From NCBI RefSeq assembly GCF_036670015.1, contig NZ_CP137636.1, positions 2,458,501 to 2,522,500 of the forward strand: DNA of 64,000 bases, given 5' to 3'. The notes under the pieces are model-generated. The model ran no database searches and was not told where the DNA came from. It worked only from the letters and a program-made list of their open reading frames with translations. This stretch comes from Niallia sp. XMNu-256. Lineage in GTDB: Bacteria > Bacillota > Bacilli > Bacillales > Cytobacillaceae. Positions 18,943 through 29,056 of this stretch are shown piece after piece; the stretch's first letter is position 1, and each line of letters begins with the position of its first letter. The translations under genes and the position numbers were made by a program.

Positions 18943-19938
18943 CTAGAAAATTTCGTTGGCAATTAGTTGATAAGAACTTATTCGGTCTTTTGGTGAGTAG
19001 GTAATCGTTACGATCATGATTTCATCTGCTTTATAAAAAGCCTGCATTTCTTTAAGTCTTTGTTTTACAAAACTCGGATTACCAATAATCATGTTTTGTT
19101 TCAGTTTCGAATATGTTGCTTGTTCTTTTTCGTTTAGTATATACTGCTTTGCTTCTTGAATGGATGGTACACCTTGATTTCCTTCTCTATTTTCTTTTTG
19201 CAGAGACCAAATGAGGGAACTTAAAGCAACCTCCTCTGCTTTTTCATTTGTTTCAGCACAAATGACTGATACAGTTAAAATGACTTGTGGATGTTGATCC
19301 CTTTTTCTCTGTTTGTAGCATTCGAGATATTCTTGAATGATCGCCCTTCCATCATTGTCACTCATAAACTGTCCAAATGCATAGGCCAAACCATTTTCTG
19401 CTGCCAATCGAGCACTTTTTATACTAGTACCTAACAACCATGGCTCTGGCGCAATGTCAGGGGTCGGAGAGGCTTTTATCCCTGAAAACTCATGCCCCTC
19501 AGGAAAATCATTATGTAAAAAATGAAGCAATTCCTTAACTAAATCTGGCATTTTCCAAACCTGTTGTAAAAAGTTATCAGATAATGCGTTTGTTGCTTCG
19601 GCTGAACCACCAGGCGCTCGACCAATACCTATATCGATACGGTCCGGAAATAAAGTAGCCAACATATGATAAACCTCTGCCACTTTATACGGTTTATAAT
19701 GCGGCAGCAAAACCGCTCCCGAACCGATCCTGATTTTCTTCGTTTGAGCGCCAATACAACCCAGCATGACTTCTGGCGCTGGACAAGCTAACCCAGGTAA
19801 ATCATGATGCTCAGCAATCCAGTAACGAGAATACCCCAGCTTCTCACCCGCTTGAGCTAATTTAACAGACCCCTCCAAAGCTTCCCTTGCACTTTGATTG
19901 GAAGAGATTGGTGACTGATCCAAAATACTTAATTTCAA
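18943..19938 (-). CDS. LLM-class flavin-dependent oxidoreductase (luciferase-like)
   Basis: 331 residues of the bacterial luciferase-like (LLM) TIM-barrel family, FMN- or F420-binding; Bacillus members use FMNH2. Marks: MKLSILDQSPIS start, RYWIAEHHDLPGLACPAPEV, IRIGSGAVLLPHYKPYKVAE and RIDIGIGRAPGGS. Similar Bacillus proteins (YceB/YwcH type) have no defined substrate. Start ATG 19938 follows GGGAGAGG. The next gene upstream on the same strand ends 18 bases before it, so the pair probably form an operon. The shared terminator lies downstream. Confidence 0.85.
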   Translation of the reverse strand: MKLSILDQSPISSNQSAREALEGSVKLAQAGEKLGYSRYWIAEHHDLPGLACPAPEVMLGCIGAQTKKIRIGSGAVLLPHYKPYKVAEVYHMLATLFPDRIDIGIGRAPGGSAEATNALSDNFLQQVWKMPDLVKELLHFLHNDFPEGHEFSGIKASPTPDIAPEPWLLGTSIKSARLAAENGLAYAFGQFMSDNDGRAIIQEYLECYKQRKRDQHPQVILTVSVICAETNEKAEEVALSSLIWSLQKENREGNQGVPSIQEAKQYILNEKEQATYSKLKQNMIIGNPSFVKQRLKEMQAFYKADEIMIVTITYSPKDRISSYQLIANEIF

Positions 19939-19956
19939 TTAAACCTCTCCCCTCTC

Positions 19957-20241
19957 TTATTCATCGATTTCACGCAATGTTAATGAATAATCTCCAACTT
20001 GATGTTCTAGATATAGATTTGTAATCGATGTAGAGTATTGCTGAATTACTCCTCTAAATACTAAGTCTAAATGAGGTAGCTTTACATTGAAGGTCCCTTC
20101 ATATAATAGCATCGCCACCTCATGATAATCCTCACTCTGCACCTTAAAGTTGACTGAGATTTCATTCAATCCATTAATAACTCGATGCTCAAAGCGTTGA
20201 ACTTCAATGATTTTCTCATTTAGTATGATCTCTTTTAACAT
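19957..20241 (-). CDS. DUF3219 (YkvR-like) protein
   Basis: A 94-residue small cytoplasmic protein, mostly beta, beginning MLKEIILNEKIIEVQRFEHRV and ending YSLTLREIDE. The pattern and length match the YkvR/DUF3219 family of Bacillus, which has no known role. Start ATG 20241 is chosen because GGGTGAG lies just before it; GTG 20250 would put the ribosome site inside the gene. It is the first gene of a probable two-gene operon with the LLM oxidoreductase. Confidence 0.65.
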   Translation of the reverse strand: MLKEIILNEKIIEVQRFEHRVINGLNEISVNFKVQSEDYHEVAMLLYEGTFNVKLPHLDLVFRGVIQQYSTSITNLYLEHQVGDYSLTLREIDE

Positions 20242-20358
20242 ATCTCTCACCCTTTTTAATCATATACCATAAAGAGAGGCAAGTGCCACCCATGATTTGG
20301 GAATATCGAACTTATTTAGTTGACAAAAGAAAACATTTAGATGATAATTAATATGTAA

Positions 20359-20373
20359 TTAAAATAATTATAA
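20359..20373. promoter_or_regulatory. PerR-like box upstream of ahpF
   Basis: TTAAAATAATTATAA matches the PerR consensus TTATAATNATTATAA at all but one of the 14 fixed positions. It lies 133 bases before the ahpF start. PerR control of ahpCF is established in Bacillus, so peroxide induction is likely. Confidence 0.6.
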
Positions 20374-20505
20374 AAAGATAGTCATTGTTAAACAAATTGT
20401 TGTCAATTTCTTCACATTCTTCTAAGATAACCCAGTGTTTTAAATAGTATAATGGTGTTATGCACATAGTAATATTTTTTCAAGTAGTAAAGGAGGACGA
20501 ACTAT

Positions 20506-22032
20506 ATGTTGTTAGATGCAGAAATTAAATCCCAATTATCCCAATACTTACAACTTATGGAAGGCGAAGTACATATTAAATTAAGTGTGGGGACAGATAA
20601 AATATCAAACGATATGTCTGCTCTAGTGGATGAATTAGCAGCTATGTCATCCAGTATTAAAGTAGAACGGACTACATTAGAAAGAACACCTAGCTTTAGT
20701 ATAAATCGTCCAGGTGAAGACACTGGTATTACCTTTGCAGGAATTCCTCTTGGACATGAGTTTACTTCTTTAGTGCTTGCTTTATTACAAGTGAGTGGGC
20801 GTGCCCCGAAGGTGGATGAAAAAGTAATCGCTCAAATCAAAAATCTAAATGGCGAATATCGTTTTGAAACGTACGCGAGCTTAAGTTGCCATAACTGCCC
20901 AGATGTTGTTCAAGCTTTGAACGTTATGAGTTTAATTAACCCTTACATCACACACACAATGATTGACGGAGCTGCTTTTAAAGAAGAAGTAGAAACGAAA
21001 AAAATCATGGCTGTTCCAACTGTACATTTAAATGGTGAATTCTTTGAAAGCGGACGCATGTCATTGGAAGAGATACTATCTAAACTTGGGAGTGGACCAG
21101 ATGCATCCGAATTTGCTAATAAAGACCCATTTGATGTATTGATTGTCGGAGGTGGTCCTGCTGGTGCTAGTGCCGCGATTTATTCAGCACGTAAAGGAAT
21201 CCGCACTGGAGTTGTTGCCGATCGCTTTGGAGGACAGGTATTAGACACAGTTGGCATCGAAAACTTAATTACTGTAAATTATACAGAAGGTCCGAAGCTT
21301 GCTGCCACACTCGAAGAACATGTGAAACAATATGATGTGGATATTATGAACCTGCAACGTGCCAAACACATTGAGAAAAAAGGCTATATTGAAGTCGAAT
21401 TGGAAAATGGAGCTGTTCTAAAGAGTAAAACCGTCATCCTTTCAACAGGTGCCCGTTGGCGTAACGCTGGCGTACCAGGTGAAACCGAGTTCAGAAATAA
21501 AGGAGTCGCATATTGTGCCCATTGTGATGGACCGTTATTTGCCGGAAAGCATGTAGCTGTTATCGGAGGCGGAAATTCTGGTGTAGAAGCAGCAATAGAT
21601 TTAGCAGGAATTGTTAAGCATGTCACACTATTAGCTCGTTCGGAAGTAAAAGCTGATCCAGTATTACAAGATCGTCTATCCAGTCTTCAAAATGTAAGCA
21701 TCATTAAAAATGCCCAAATTGAAGAAATTACTGGTACCGATAAAGTCGATGGCATTTCTTATACCGACAGGGAGACAGGAGAAAAACAACATGTTGAACT
21801 TGAAGGTGTATTTGTACAAATTGGTACAATCCCAAATACCGAATGGTTAAAAGATACTGTAGAAATGAATGCACATGGGGAAGTTGTCGTAGATCTTAGT
21901 GGTTCAACAAATATTCCAGGGGTCTTTGCGGCTGGAGATTGTACAAATGCAAAGTATAAACAAATCATTATATCCATGGGTTCAGGTGCAACTGCAGCAC
22001 TTGGAGCATTTGATTATTTAATACGAAATTAG
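20506..22032 (+). CDS. ahpF: Alkyl hydroperoxide reductase subunit F
   Basis: A 508-residue FAD disulfide reductase that passes NADH electrons to peroxiredoxin AhpC. The N-terminal double thioredoxin-like domain carries Cys128-x-x-Cys131 (SCHNCPDV). After a linker (about 195-208) comes the TrxR-like part: FAD motif [21 protein letters not shown] (about 211-230), the redox pair Cys337-x-x-Cys340 (YCAHCDG), NAD site [11 protein letters not shown] and the FAD motif [14 protein letters not shown] precedes the ATG. The gene stands alone with no ahpC upstream; the only ahpC in the window, at 26731, is frameshifted. A PerR-like box is upstream and a strong terminator downstream. Confidence 0.95.
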   Translation: MLLDAEIKSQLSQYLQLMEGEVHIKLSVGTDKISNDMSALVDELAAMSSSIKVERTTLERTPSFSINRPGEDTGITFAGIPLGHEFTSLVLALLQVSGRAPKVDEKVIAQIKNLNGEYRFETYASLSCHNCPDVVQALNVMSLINPYITHTMIDGAAFKEEVETKKIMAVPTVHLNGEFFESGRMSLEEILSKLGSGPDASEFANKDPFDVLIVGGGPAGASAAIYSARKGIRTGVVADRFGGQVLDTVGIENLITVNYTEGPKLAATLEEHVKQYDVDIMNLQRAKHIEKKGYIEVELENGAVLKSKTVILSTGARWRNAGVPGETEFRNKGVAYCAHCDGPLFAGKHVAVIGGGNSGVEAAIDLAGIVKHVTLLARSEVKADPVLQDRLSSLQNVSIIKNAQIEEITGTDKVDGISYTDRETGEKQHVELEGVFVQIGTIPNTEWLKDTVEMNAHGEVVVDLSGSTNIPGVFAAGDCTNAKYKQIIISMGSGATAALGAFDYLIRN

Positions 22033-22042
22033 TTTAGTTACT

Positions 22043-22070
22043 AGGCACCTTCCAAATCTGGAAGGTGCCT
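22043..22070. terminator. Terminator between ahpF and mqo
   Basis: AGGCACCTTCC / GGAAGGTGCCT perfect 11-bp stem between convergent genes; member of the GGCACC/CTTCC hairpin group. Confidence 0.75.
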
Positions 22071-22075
22071 TCGTA

Positions 22076-23578
22076 TTAGCTATGCACAGGATTCTTTTCG
22101 CTTAGACCTAATATTTGAGCGGTTGACATTTTTATTTGTTTCAGAAGTTCCGGGTTTTCCATTAAGGACAACCCATAAGAAGGAATCATTTCCCTTAATT
22201 TGGAATCAAACTCCATCATATATTCAGGAAAACATTTCGAAATCACTTCTAGCATAACGTGTACAGCGGTAGAAGCACCTGGAGAAGCACCTAGCAATGC
22301 TGCAATCGATCCGTCAGCAGAAGTAATTACCTCTGTACCAAATTGAAGCGTACCTTTTCCTCCTGCATCAGTATCCTTAATTACTTGTACACGTTGACCT
22401 GCAACGATTAAGTCCCAGTCCTCCGATTTAGCATTTGGGATAAACTCACGTAACTCTTCCATTCGTTGTTCCTTGGATAACATCACTTGCCCAATTAAGT
22501 ATTTTGTAAGAGACATGTTTTTTGCCCCTGCAGCAAGCATTGTGAAAAGATTATCCGTTTTAACGGAACTCAATAAATCCATGTTAGAACCTGTTTTTAA
22601 AAATTTAGGTGAGAACCCAGCAAATGGTCCAAATAGTAGTGATTTTTTATTATCGATAAAACGGGTGTCTAGATGTGGTACTGACATAGGCGGTGCCCCA
22701 ACTTTTGCTTTACCATATACTTTGGCATGGTGTTTGGCAACAACCTCAGGGTTATTACATACCAAAAAGATTCCACTTACAGGAAACCCTCCGATCTGTT
22801 TTCCTTCAGGGATCCCCGATTTTTGCAATAAATGCAGGCTGCCTCCTCCTGCTCCAATAAAAACAAATTTTGCCGTATGGTGTTCGATTTTTCCACTAAT
22901 AAGATTTTGAATTTTAAGTTCCCATAAACCTTCACTGTTCCTTTTAATATCTTGAACACAATGTTTATAAAAGACATCGACTTCCTTTTTCTCAAGGTGT
23001 TTGAATAACATCCGTGTAAGGGAGCCAAAATTAACATCTGTACCACTGTCAATTTTCGTAGCTGCAATTGGATCCTTAGCTGTCCGGTGCTCCATAATCA
23101 GTGGCATCCATTCCTTTAGTTTTTCAGCATCGTCTGAAAACTCCATTTCTTGAAATAGGGGATTTTCTGATAACGCTTTAAAACGTTTCTTTAAAAAATC
23201 AACATTCCTTTCCCCCTGTACCATGCTCATATGTGGCAACGACATGATAAATTCGTGTGGATTATGGATCAGCTTGTTTTTAACAAGGTATGACCAAAAC
23301 TGCATTGAAACTTGGAACTGCTCGTTAATTCTTATTGCTTTACTAATATCAATGCTTCCATCCGGCTTTTCAACTGTGTAGTTCAATTCACAAAGTGCTG
23401 CATGCCCTGTTCCTGCATTATTCCATTCATTTGAACTCTCTTCCCCTGCCTCAGAGAGTTTCTCAAACACGGTAATTTTTCGGTCCGGCAATAATTCTTT
23501 CAAAAGTGTTCCCAAGGTGGCACTCATTATTCCGGCCCCAATTAATATGAAATCTGTCTTCATTTCTCTGTTGCTCAT
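22076..23578 (-). CDS. mqo: Malate:quinone oxidoreductase
   Basis: A 500-residue peripheral membrane FAD enzyme oxidising malate to oxaloacetate and feeding quinone, replacing or backing up NAD-malate dehydrogenase in the TCA cycle. Marks: FAD-binding [19 protein letters not shown] at the N-terminus, [50 protein letters not shown] and the C-terminal [17 protein letters not shown]. Length is normal and no residue of the core motifs is missing. Single gene on the minus strand. Confidence 0.95.
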   Translation of the reverse strand: MSNREMKTDFILIGAGIMSATLGTLLKELLPDRKITVFEKLSEAGEESSNEWNNAGTGHAALCELNYTVEKPDGSIDISKAIRINEQFQVSMQFWSYLVKNKLIHNPHEFIMSLPHMSMVQGERNVDFLKKRFKALSENPLFQEMEFSDDAEKLKEWMPLIMEHRTAKDPIAATKIDSGTDVNFGSLTRMLFKHLEKKEVDVFYKHCVQDIKRNSEGLWELKIQNLISGKIEHHTAKFVFIGAGGGSLHLLQKSGIPEGKQIGGFPVSGIFLVCNNPEVVAKHHAKVYGKAKVGAPPMSVPHLDTRFIDNKKSLLFGPFAGFSPKFLKTGSNMDLLSSVKTDNLFTMLAAGAKNMSLTKYLIGQVMLSKEQRMEELREFIPNAKSEDWDLIVAGQRVQVIKDTDAGGKGTLQFGTEVITSADGSIAALLGASPGASTAVHVMLEVISKCFPEYMMEFDSKLREMIPSYGLSLMENPELLKQIKMSTAQILGLSEKNPVHS

Positions 23579-23802
23579 CTATACCAACCTTCTCCCTAGA
23601 TTAACAGAAAGAGATGCCGATTCTTCCGTTGATTCTTCTTCCCCAAGCCCAAAAACGACCTAGTTACAACACCCCTAACTGTCCAGTTATTACTATTGTA
23701 TTACAATTATAGCTAAATATATATCTACTATTATATGATAATTATAAATTATTTAAAAGTTGTAAAATTAATCATTATAAAAAATAAGAGATTCTTACTT
23801 AT

Positions 23803-25043
23803 TTAACCCTTTAAATTTTTTTCTACTACATTCCTTCGTTCTAGTCTATTCAAAGGACTTACTACTTTATCGTGTCCAGCTGCCACTCCAACAATGGTCA
23901 TTAAAATAGAAAAAGTAATCAAAATCACAAACGGGAGTGTCCAGTTATGAAGTTGATCATAAAGGATACCTAGAGTTAGTGGTCCTAGAGCCGCTAATAA
24001 ATAACCAACTGATTGAGCCATTCCTGATAGTACTGCAGCTTGACTCTCACTTGTTGTTCTTAACCCAAACAATGTCAACGCATAACTTAACGCTCCCCCT
24101 TGAGAGATTCCAATTACAATTATACATCCATAAGTGAACACAGGATGATTTGATAAAAATAACCCTAGAATTCCCATTATATTTAGAATTCCAATTATCA
24201 AGGCAATGATTTTTTGATTTGTTAATCTACCTGCTAAAATAGGAGTAATAAATTGAAATGGAATGCCTGACATCTGAAAGACCGTAAGGAGCCAGGCTGC
24301 TGTAGTCAATTCCACTCCTTGATTTTGAAGAATTTCTGGTAGCCATGCAATCATACAAAAGAAAATAAATGATTGAAACCCCATAAAAAGTGTAACTTGC
24401 CAAGCAAGAGGAGAGAACCACAACGAAATTTGTTTTTCGATTTGAGGAAGAGGAGCTCGTCGACTTTGTTGAAATATTTGTGGAAACCAAATGACCATTC
24501 CAACCATCACTAATATTCCCCATATAATAAGGGAATGTTCCCAATCTAATTGATATTTATTCACTAGGACTGTGCTAAATATAGGAGCTAGAGAAGCTGA
24601 GGTTCCTAACGCGCCTGAATAGACTCCTGTCATCAAGCCAATCTTATGGGGAAATTTTTTTTTACTAAAGCTGGTAAAAGAACATTTCCAATTGCTAGAC
24701 CTATACCAACTAAAACCGTCCCTATAAACAACATATTCCTTAATTCTGTGGAACGAATACATATTCCAATCCCTAGAATAATTAATCCAATGAATATGGT
24801 TCGCTCATTTCCCCATCTATTCCCTATTTTAGGAGCTAATGAAGAGATCACAGCAAAAGCAATTAAAGGTAAAGTGGTGAGTAGTCCAGCAATTCCGTAA
24901 GTTATTCCAGCATCCCATCGAATGAGATGAATCAACGGGCCCACTGAGGTAATTGCAGGTCGTAAATTAAACGCAATGAATATAATTCCTACCGACAACA
25001 AGATTTTACTGTTTCTTAATTTAAATAATAACTCCTTAATCAT
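23803..25043 (-). pseudogene. MFS transporter (CynX/NimT-type), frameshifted at an A9 run
   Basis: The reading frame from ATG 25043 encodes the first four or so helices (NLRPAITSVGPLIHLI... GIGLAIGNVLLPALVKKNFP). At the A9 run (positions 24653-24661, T on the plus strand) it shifts; the other frame carries on as KFPHKIGLMTGVYSGALGTSASLAP and runs to the stop at 23803 with the last eight helices intact. Joined, the protein would be about 413 residues, the normal size for the cyanate/nitroimidazole-like MFS branch (YycB-type). It is a single lesion in a homopolymer, so a sequencing error, a real null or slippage-based switching are all possible. Confidence 0.75.
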
Positions 25044-25143
25044 CTCAACGCCTCTTAATTTAATTGTATTCTACACCCTGTCAAAATGGTAAAGATATTT
25101 CTACCCCTATCAAAGTCTATTTTTCAACCCATTTGAATATTCA

Positions 25144-25366
25144 CTATAAAGCTAAACTTCCATCAGTAAAGGGTCTTTATCCTCCACTGATGGAAAGCCC
25201 GATGCCTGCAGCTTGCTAGTCACGCAGACGTTGCCGTTTGCTAAGGCGCATTTAGTCTCTGTCATTATTTCGGAGCTTTATGGGCAGTTGATCCCCCACC
25301 TATCCTCGCTAATTGTACTCAGAATATTGAGGTGGGTGTCTTACTGTCCGTTAAACCTGATAAATA
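25144..25366 (+). repeat. Structured dispersed repeat, copy E
   Basis: About 223 nt, the longest copy. 5' arm CTTCCATCAGTAAAGG / CCTCCACTGATGGAAAG; middle arm CACGCAGAC with partner GTCTCTG (one mispair) and an added GTTTGCTAAGGCGCA loop; 3' arm ATGGGCAGTTGATCCCCCACCT / GAGGTGGGTGTCTTACTGTCCGT; ends CCTGATAAAT. It lies between the MFS gene's 5' end and the lipoprotein gene's 3' end. Confidence 0.85.
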
Positions 25367-25371
25367 ACAAA

Positions 25372-25406
25372 TGCCAGGTATCTTCCAAACTGGAAAATAC
25401 CCGGCA
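25372..25406 (-). terminator. Gene-end hairpin of yhcN-like gene
   Basis: TGCCAGGTATCTTCC / GGAAAATACCCGGCA stem directly past the lipoprotein stop; CTTCC/GGAA hairpin group. Confidence 0.6.
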
Positions 25407-25415
25407 CTTTAAGCA

Positions 25416-26297
25416 TTATCGATTATTTCTATTTCCGAAAAAGTCATTGACAGTATTTGTAAAGTCTTCAAATAACCCATTTCTATTTTGGTTGGTTCTA
25501 ATATCGTTTGCATAAGTATTCATTTGGTTATAGAAATCAGGGTTAACTGAAACGTATACTTTATGGATTTTTTTATCTGCTTCACGTACCTGATCTGCTA
25601 TTCTCTGCTCAAAGGAATTCGATACTTCACTATATTCGTTTGCCCTTGTTGTTTGTCCATTGTGATTTTGATTTCCATTATTGTTATTTCTATTGTTTCC
25701 ATTGTTCCCGTTATTTCCGTTGTTTCCATCGCCTATTCCAAAAAGGGTTGCGTTATTGTTGTTATCTCCCCCTCTTTGATTCAAGCCATTATTTTGACCG
25801 TTTCTGCTTCCAGCATCGCCTTTCCCATTAATTCTTCCTTCATTTCCTCCTGGATTTACGATGCCATTTTCAGTAAAGGTTCTTGGAGTTCCATTCATTC
25901 CATCGTTATTAGTGGCGTTTCTTCCGTTATTGGCTCCAATTCCACTAGCGGTATTTCCATTTGTTCCCATTCCACCACCATTATTCATTGCACGATTTTC
26001 ATTTCCATTATTATGGTTGTTATTTGCCAACCTTACGGAAACGTAAGCATTATTGTTTGCAATAATCACGTGCGCATCATCAACTTCTGTTAAACGCTCA
26101 ACTTGTCGCTCAGCACGGTCGGCAATTCTAAGGGTTCCATTATTATTTCGATTGTTTGCAATGGGCCTTACTTCATTCGATTGAATTCGTTGGTCACCAT
26201 TATTATCATTCTTACCTCCTGCATTATCGTTTCCTCCACAGCCAACAAGACTTGCTGAAAGTACAACTGATCCTAACACAGCCAAAGTTTTTTTCAT
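25416..26297 (-). CDS. YhcN/YlaJ-family sporulation lipoprotein with Asn/Gly-rich insert
   Basis: A 293-residue lipoprotein with a signal peptide ending in lipobox LVGC (Cys20). The YhcN/YlaJ domain is split: its first half is about residues 45-95 (RIADRAERQVERLTEVDDAHVIIANNNAYVSV) and its second half about 220-290 (EQRIADQVREADKKIHKVYVSVNPDFY, NQMNTYANDIR). Between them lies a roughly 120-residue low-complexity insert of N, G and Q (runs such as NGNNGNNGNN). YhcN is a spore inner-membrane lipoprotein, so a sporulation role is likely. The insert is probably flexible and length-variable. ATG 26297 follows GAGGAG. Confidence 0.85.
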   Translation of the reverse strand: MKKTLAVLGSVVLSASLVGCGGNDNAGGKNDNNGDQRIQSNEVRPIANNRNNNGTLRIADRAERQVERLTEVDDAHVIIANNNAYVSVRLANNNHNNGNENRAMNNGGGMGTNGNTASGIGANNGRNATNNDGMNGTPRTFTENGIVNPGGNEGRINGKGDAGSRNGQNNGLNQRGGDNNNNATLFGIGDGNNGNNGNNGNNRNNNNGNQNHNGQTTRANEYSEVSNSFEQRIADQVREADKKIHKVYVSVNPDFYNQMNTYANDIRTNQNRNGLFEDFTNTVNDFFGNRNNR

Positions 26298-26648
26298 GTT
26301 TGTTCACTCCTCATTAGATTAAATTTCTTCTATATGATGGCTCAATTGGGCAAGACTATTCTGGGAAAAAGAGTTAATTTTTAAAAAATGGAAACATCAT
26401 TTATTAGCAATGGCATTCATACCTTTAGTGGTCGTCTTCCCTCCCAATATAGATATCACTGATACACTTCGAACATATATCCTCTTTTAAATAAACCTGG
26501 TGTCATAATTGAGAAAATTTTAATACTAATTGAAAACAGTCGTTGTTTTATAAACCAAAATATTAATTTTAATAAATCAATCCTTTTTGTTTACATATAT
26601 TAAAGTTTATATAAAAATAAGTATTTAATTAGGATTATTCTATTTAAG

Positions 26649-26663
26649 TAATAATGATTAAGA
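26649..26663. promoter_or_regulatory. Weak PerR-like box upstream of ahpC remnant
   Basis: TAATAATGATTAAGA fits 11 of 14 fixed PerR consensus positions, 68 bases before the ahpC start. The rest of the 433-bp gap (26298-26730) is AT-rich without a supported gene. Confidence 0.35.
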
Positions 26664-26730
26664 ACAAATGATATTTATTTTCATTGGGTTTTAATCAAAA
26701 ATAATTACATCTTAGGAGGAAACTTAAGTT

Positions 26731-27296
26731 ATGTCATTAATTGGAAAAGAAATCCAACCATTTACAGCAACGGCTTATCGAAACGGCGAATTTATCGAGT
26801 TGTCAGAGGAAAATTTTTTAAAGGTCAATGGAGTGTTGTTTGCTTTTATCCAGGAGATTTCACTTTTGTCTGCCCTACTGAATTAGAAGATCTTCAAGAA
26901 CAATATCCCGTACTTAAGGAGTTAGGTGTTGAAGCGTACTCTGTATCAACGGATTCACATTTTGCACATAAAGCATGGCACGAACAATCTGAAGCGATCG
27001 GCAAAATTACGTATACGATGATTGGAGATAAAAACCATGTGATCTCACGTATCTTTGATGTATTGATTGAAGAAGAAGGTGCTGCAGATCGCGGTACGTT
27101 CATTATCGATCCAGATGGTGTTGTTCAAGTCATGGAAATTAACGCTGGCGGCATCGGGCGTGATGCTAGCACACTTATTAATAAAGTTAAAGCAGCTCAA
27201 TATGTACGTCAGCATCCAGGTGAAGTTTGCCCAGCTAAGTGGCAAGAAGGCACTGAAACATTAAAACCAAGTCTTGATCTTGTAGGTAAAATTTAA
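26731..27296 (+). pseudogene. ahpC: ahpC, peroxiredoxin, frameshifted
   Basis: The start [21 protein letters not shown] is intact with TAGGAGG upstream. At the T6-A3 run near 26813-26821 the frame breaks, and the sequence [24 protein letters not shown] (peroxidatic Cys in FVCPTE) continues in another frame down to the resolving-Cys segment GEVCPAKW and the C-terminal [11 protein letters not shown]. Apart from this one lesion every block of the 187-residue 2-Cys peroxiredoxin is well conserved. It would be co-transcribed with the ahpF remnant 13 bases downstream. Either a recent null or a base-calling error at a homopolymer. Confidence 0.8.
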
Positions 27297-27309
27297 GGAG
27301 GAATTATAA

Positions 27310-27903
27310 ATGGTATTAGATGCAAATATTAAATCAATATCTTCAATTAATGGAGGGCGACATCGTCCTAAAAGTGAGCACAGGTTCAGATGATTTATCA
27401 AAAGACATGACAGAACTTGTGAATGAGCTTTCGTCCATGTCTTCTCATATTAAAGTAGAATAAGCTGAACTTGTAAGAACACCAAGCTTTAGTGTTAACC
27501 GAGTTGGTGAAGACACTGGGATTGCTTTCGCTGGCCTCCCTCTTGGTCACGAATTCACATCCCTTGTGTTAGCTCTATTGCAAGTAAGTGGAAGAGCTCC
27601 TAAATTGGATGAAAAATTAATGAACGGATCAAAAACATTAAAGGCGAATATCATTTTGAAACGTATGTTAGCTTAAGCTGTCACAACTGTCCAGATGTCG
27701 TGCAAGCGTTGAATGTGATGAGCGTTCTAAAACCTAGCATTACCCATACGATGATTGATGGAGCGGCTTTCAAAGAAGAAGTTGATAGTAAGAATGTTAT
27801 GGCTGTACCTGCTGTTTACTTAAATGGTGAATTCTTTGAGAGCGGTCGGATATCTCTTGAACAAATCCTGGCTGAACTTGGCGGCGGTCCTGATTCAGCC
27901 TAA
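27310..27903 (+). pseudogene. ahpF second copy, N-terminal domain only, multiply disrupted
   Basis: Homologous to residues 1-200 of the intact AhpF at 20506. Lesions seen: a roughly 10-base deletion after NIK near 27334, an in-frame TAA after HIKVE (about 27461), and another frameshift near 27620-27650. The thioredoxin-like redox pair SCHNCPDV survives near 27675. Homology ends at a TAA right at the linker, so the whole FAD/NADH domain is absent. A GGAGG lies before its ATG and it follows the broken ahpC, as in a normal ahpCF operon. It cannot act as AhpF. Confidence 0.85.
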
Positions 27904-27908
27904 GTTAA

Positions 27909-27950
27909 AAAGTGTAAGGCACCTTCTAATTGGAAGATGCCTTACACTTT
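27909..27950. terminator. Bidirectional terminator
   Basis: AAAGTGTAAGGCACCTTC / GGAAGATGCCTTACACTTT long stem followed by TTTCTC. It overlaps the last codons of the downstream convergent Fe-S protein gene. Confidence 0.8.
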
Positions 27951-29033
27951 TTTCTCATTCTCAGCAATCACATATTCTTCCTGAAGCAATGTTCGGTTTG
28001 GGTGATTCTGTAATTCAATACTATTTGGATAACAAATTTCTTCACATAATGAGCAATCGACACATTTCTGTGGTTGAAGAGTGATCACTTGCTTTCCATC
28101 AACTTGTTTCATTTGAATCGCTTCAGTTGGACATAAAATGGTACAAGCGTTGCAGAAAGAACAATCCGACGATATCTTTGGTAAACGAATGTCGCTCTGA
28201 CTTTGTAACCCTTCACTGCCTTGCAATTCGGTTAAAAATAAGGAACGCTTTTTCATATAAGGATAGACAGATTCTCTCGTTACTTTTTCTACCATTCCAT
28301 TGGAAACCGCATTCCACTCTTTTTTAACTTTACTTAAAGAATCAACAGCAACTTTTTCTTGATAAGAAGGAATCGCTGCCTCCCCTGCCCATTCTTTTAT
28401 TGCTAATTTATTTGTACTTTTCACTTCACTAAAAATGGATGCAAGGAACGCTCTACGTCCTAAATCATAAGACACAGGTTTATTCTCTTCATTAATTCGT
28501 GAGGTAATCGTCATTCGCTTACCACTTATCATCTCTCCAGCTTTAAGTTCCCCACGCCAAACCGATTCTCCTGTTGTAATTTTACAGCTTTGACAGGCTG
28601 AATCCAGATGATGAACGGATAGATTTGCACACTTATTTAATAACTTCACCCATGCCTCTTTTGGAAGCAGCCCTAAACATGACACAGATACAGCTGTAGC
28701 CGTACTTTTCGAAAGTGAAACCCGTTCACAGTGTAAATAAACTTTTTCATTTTGCTCACATGTACGAACAAGATCATTGATAAACGAAGGGAGAGACGGC
28801 CGATTCATTGACAAAGCACCCGTTGGACAAACGGTTGAACAAAGCCCGCATTCGACACAGGAATCATCAATGACAAGTTCTTTTTTGGAAAAAGAAATAC
28901 TATTCATTGGACAAACATCGATACAATTTTGACAAGTACTCTTTGGTGAAATGCATTTTGTACAGAGATTGTTCTCCACACTCAATGCCGTCATTTTTTT
29001 ATCAATGACTTTAATCCAGTTTAACAAATTCAT
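27942..29033 (-). CDS. 4Fe-4S cluster protein of the DMSO-reductase-like cluster
   Basis: A 363-residue protein with two pairs of ferredoxin-type motifs: near the N-terminus CTKC...CQNCIDVCP and CVECGLCSTVCP, near the C-terminus CSFCNACTILCP and CVDCSLCEEICYP (fourth proline-type motif reads CYP). The middle part has scattered cysteines (HCERV, SCLGL, ACQSCKI) that could bind a further metal. It looks like a polyferredoxin electron-transfer or maturation protein (NapF/HycB style). It is the last gene of the minus-strand cluster, 23 bases after the DmsC-like gene. Exact role not known. Confidence 0.7.
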   Translation of the reverse strand: MNLLNWIKVIDKKMTALSVENNLCTKCISPKSTCQNCIDVCPMNSISFSKKELVIDDSCVECGLCSTVCPTGALSMNRPSLPSFINDLVRTCEQNEKVYLHCERVSLSKSTATAVSVSCLGLLPKEAWVKLLNKCANLSVHHLDSACQSCKITTGESVWRGELKAGEMISGKRMTITSRINEENKPVSYDLGRRAFLASIFSEVKSTNKLAIKEWAGEAAIPSYQEKVAVDSLSKVKKEWNAVSNGMVEKVTRESVYPYMKKRSLFLTELQGSEGLQSQSDIRLPKISSDCSFCNACTILCPTEAIQMKQVDGKQVITLQPQKCVDCSLCEEICYPNSIELQNHPNRTLLQEEYVIAENEKKV

Positions 29034-29056
29034 CCCGTCTCCCCCTTTCTGTTTAT

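Noticed and set aside
25144-25366. Reading the repeat copies as a CRISPR array
   Set aside because: The copies are about 200 nt, widely dispersed, and not separated by regular spacers; no cas genes are nearby.
25563-26093. A long plus-strand frame of about 176 codons opposite the lipoprotein gene
   Set aside because: It arises from the repetitive Asn/Gly codons on the other strand (Ile/Val/Ser-rich translation), has no ribosome site, and the lipoprotein frame has a signal peptide and family domain.
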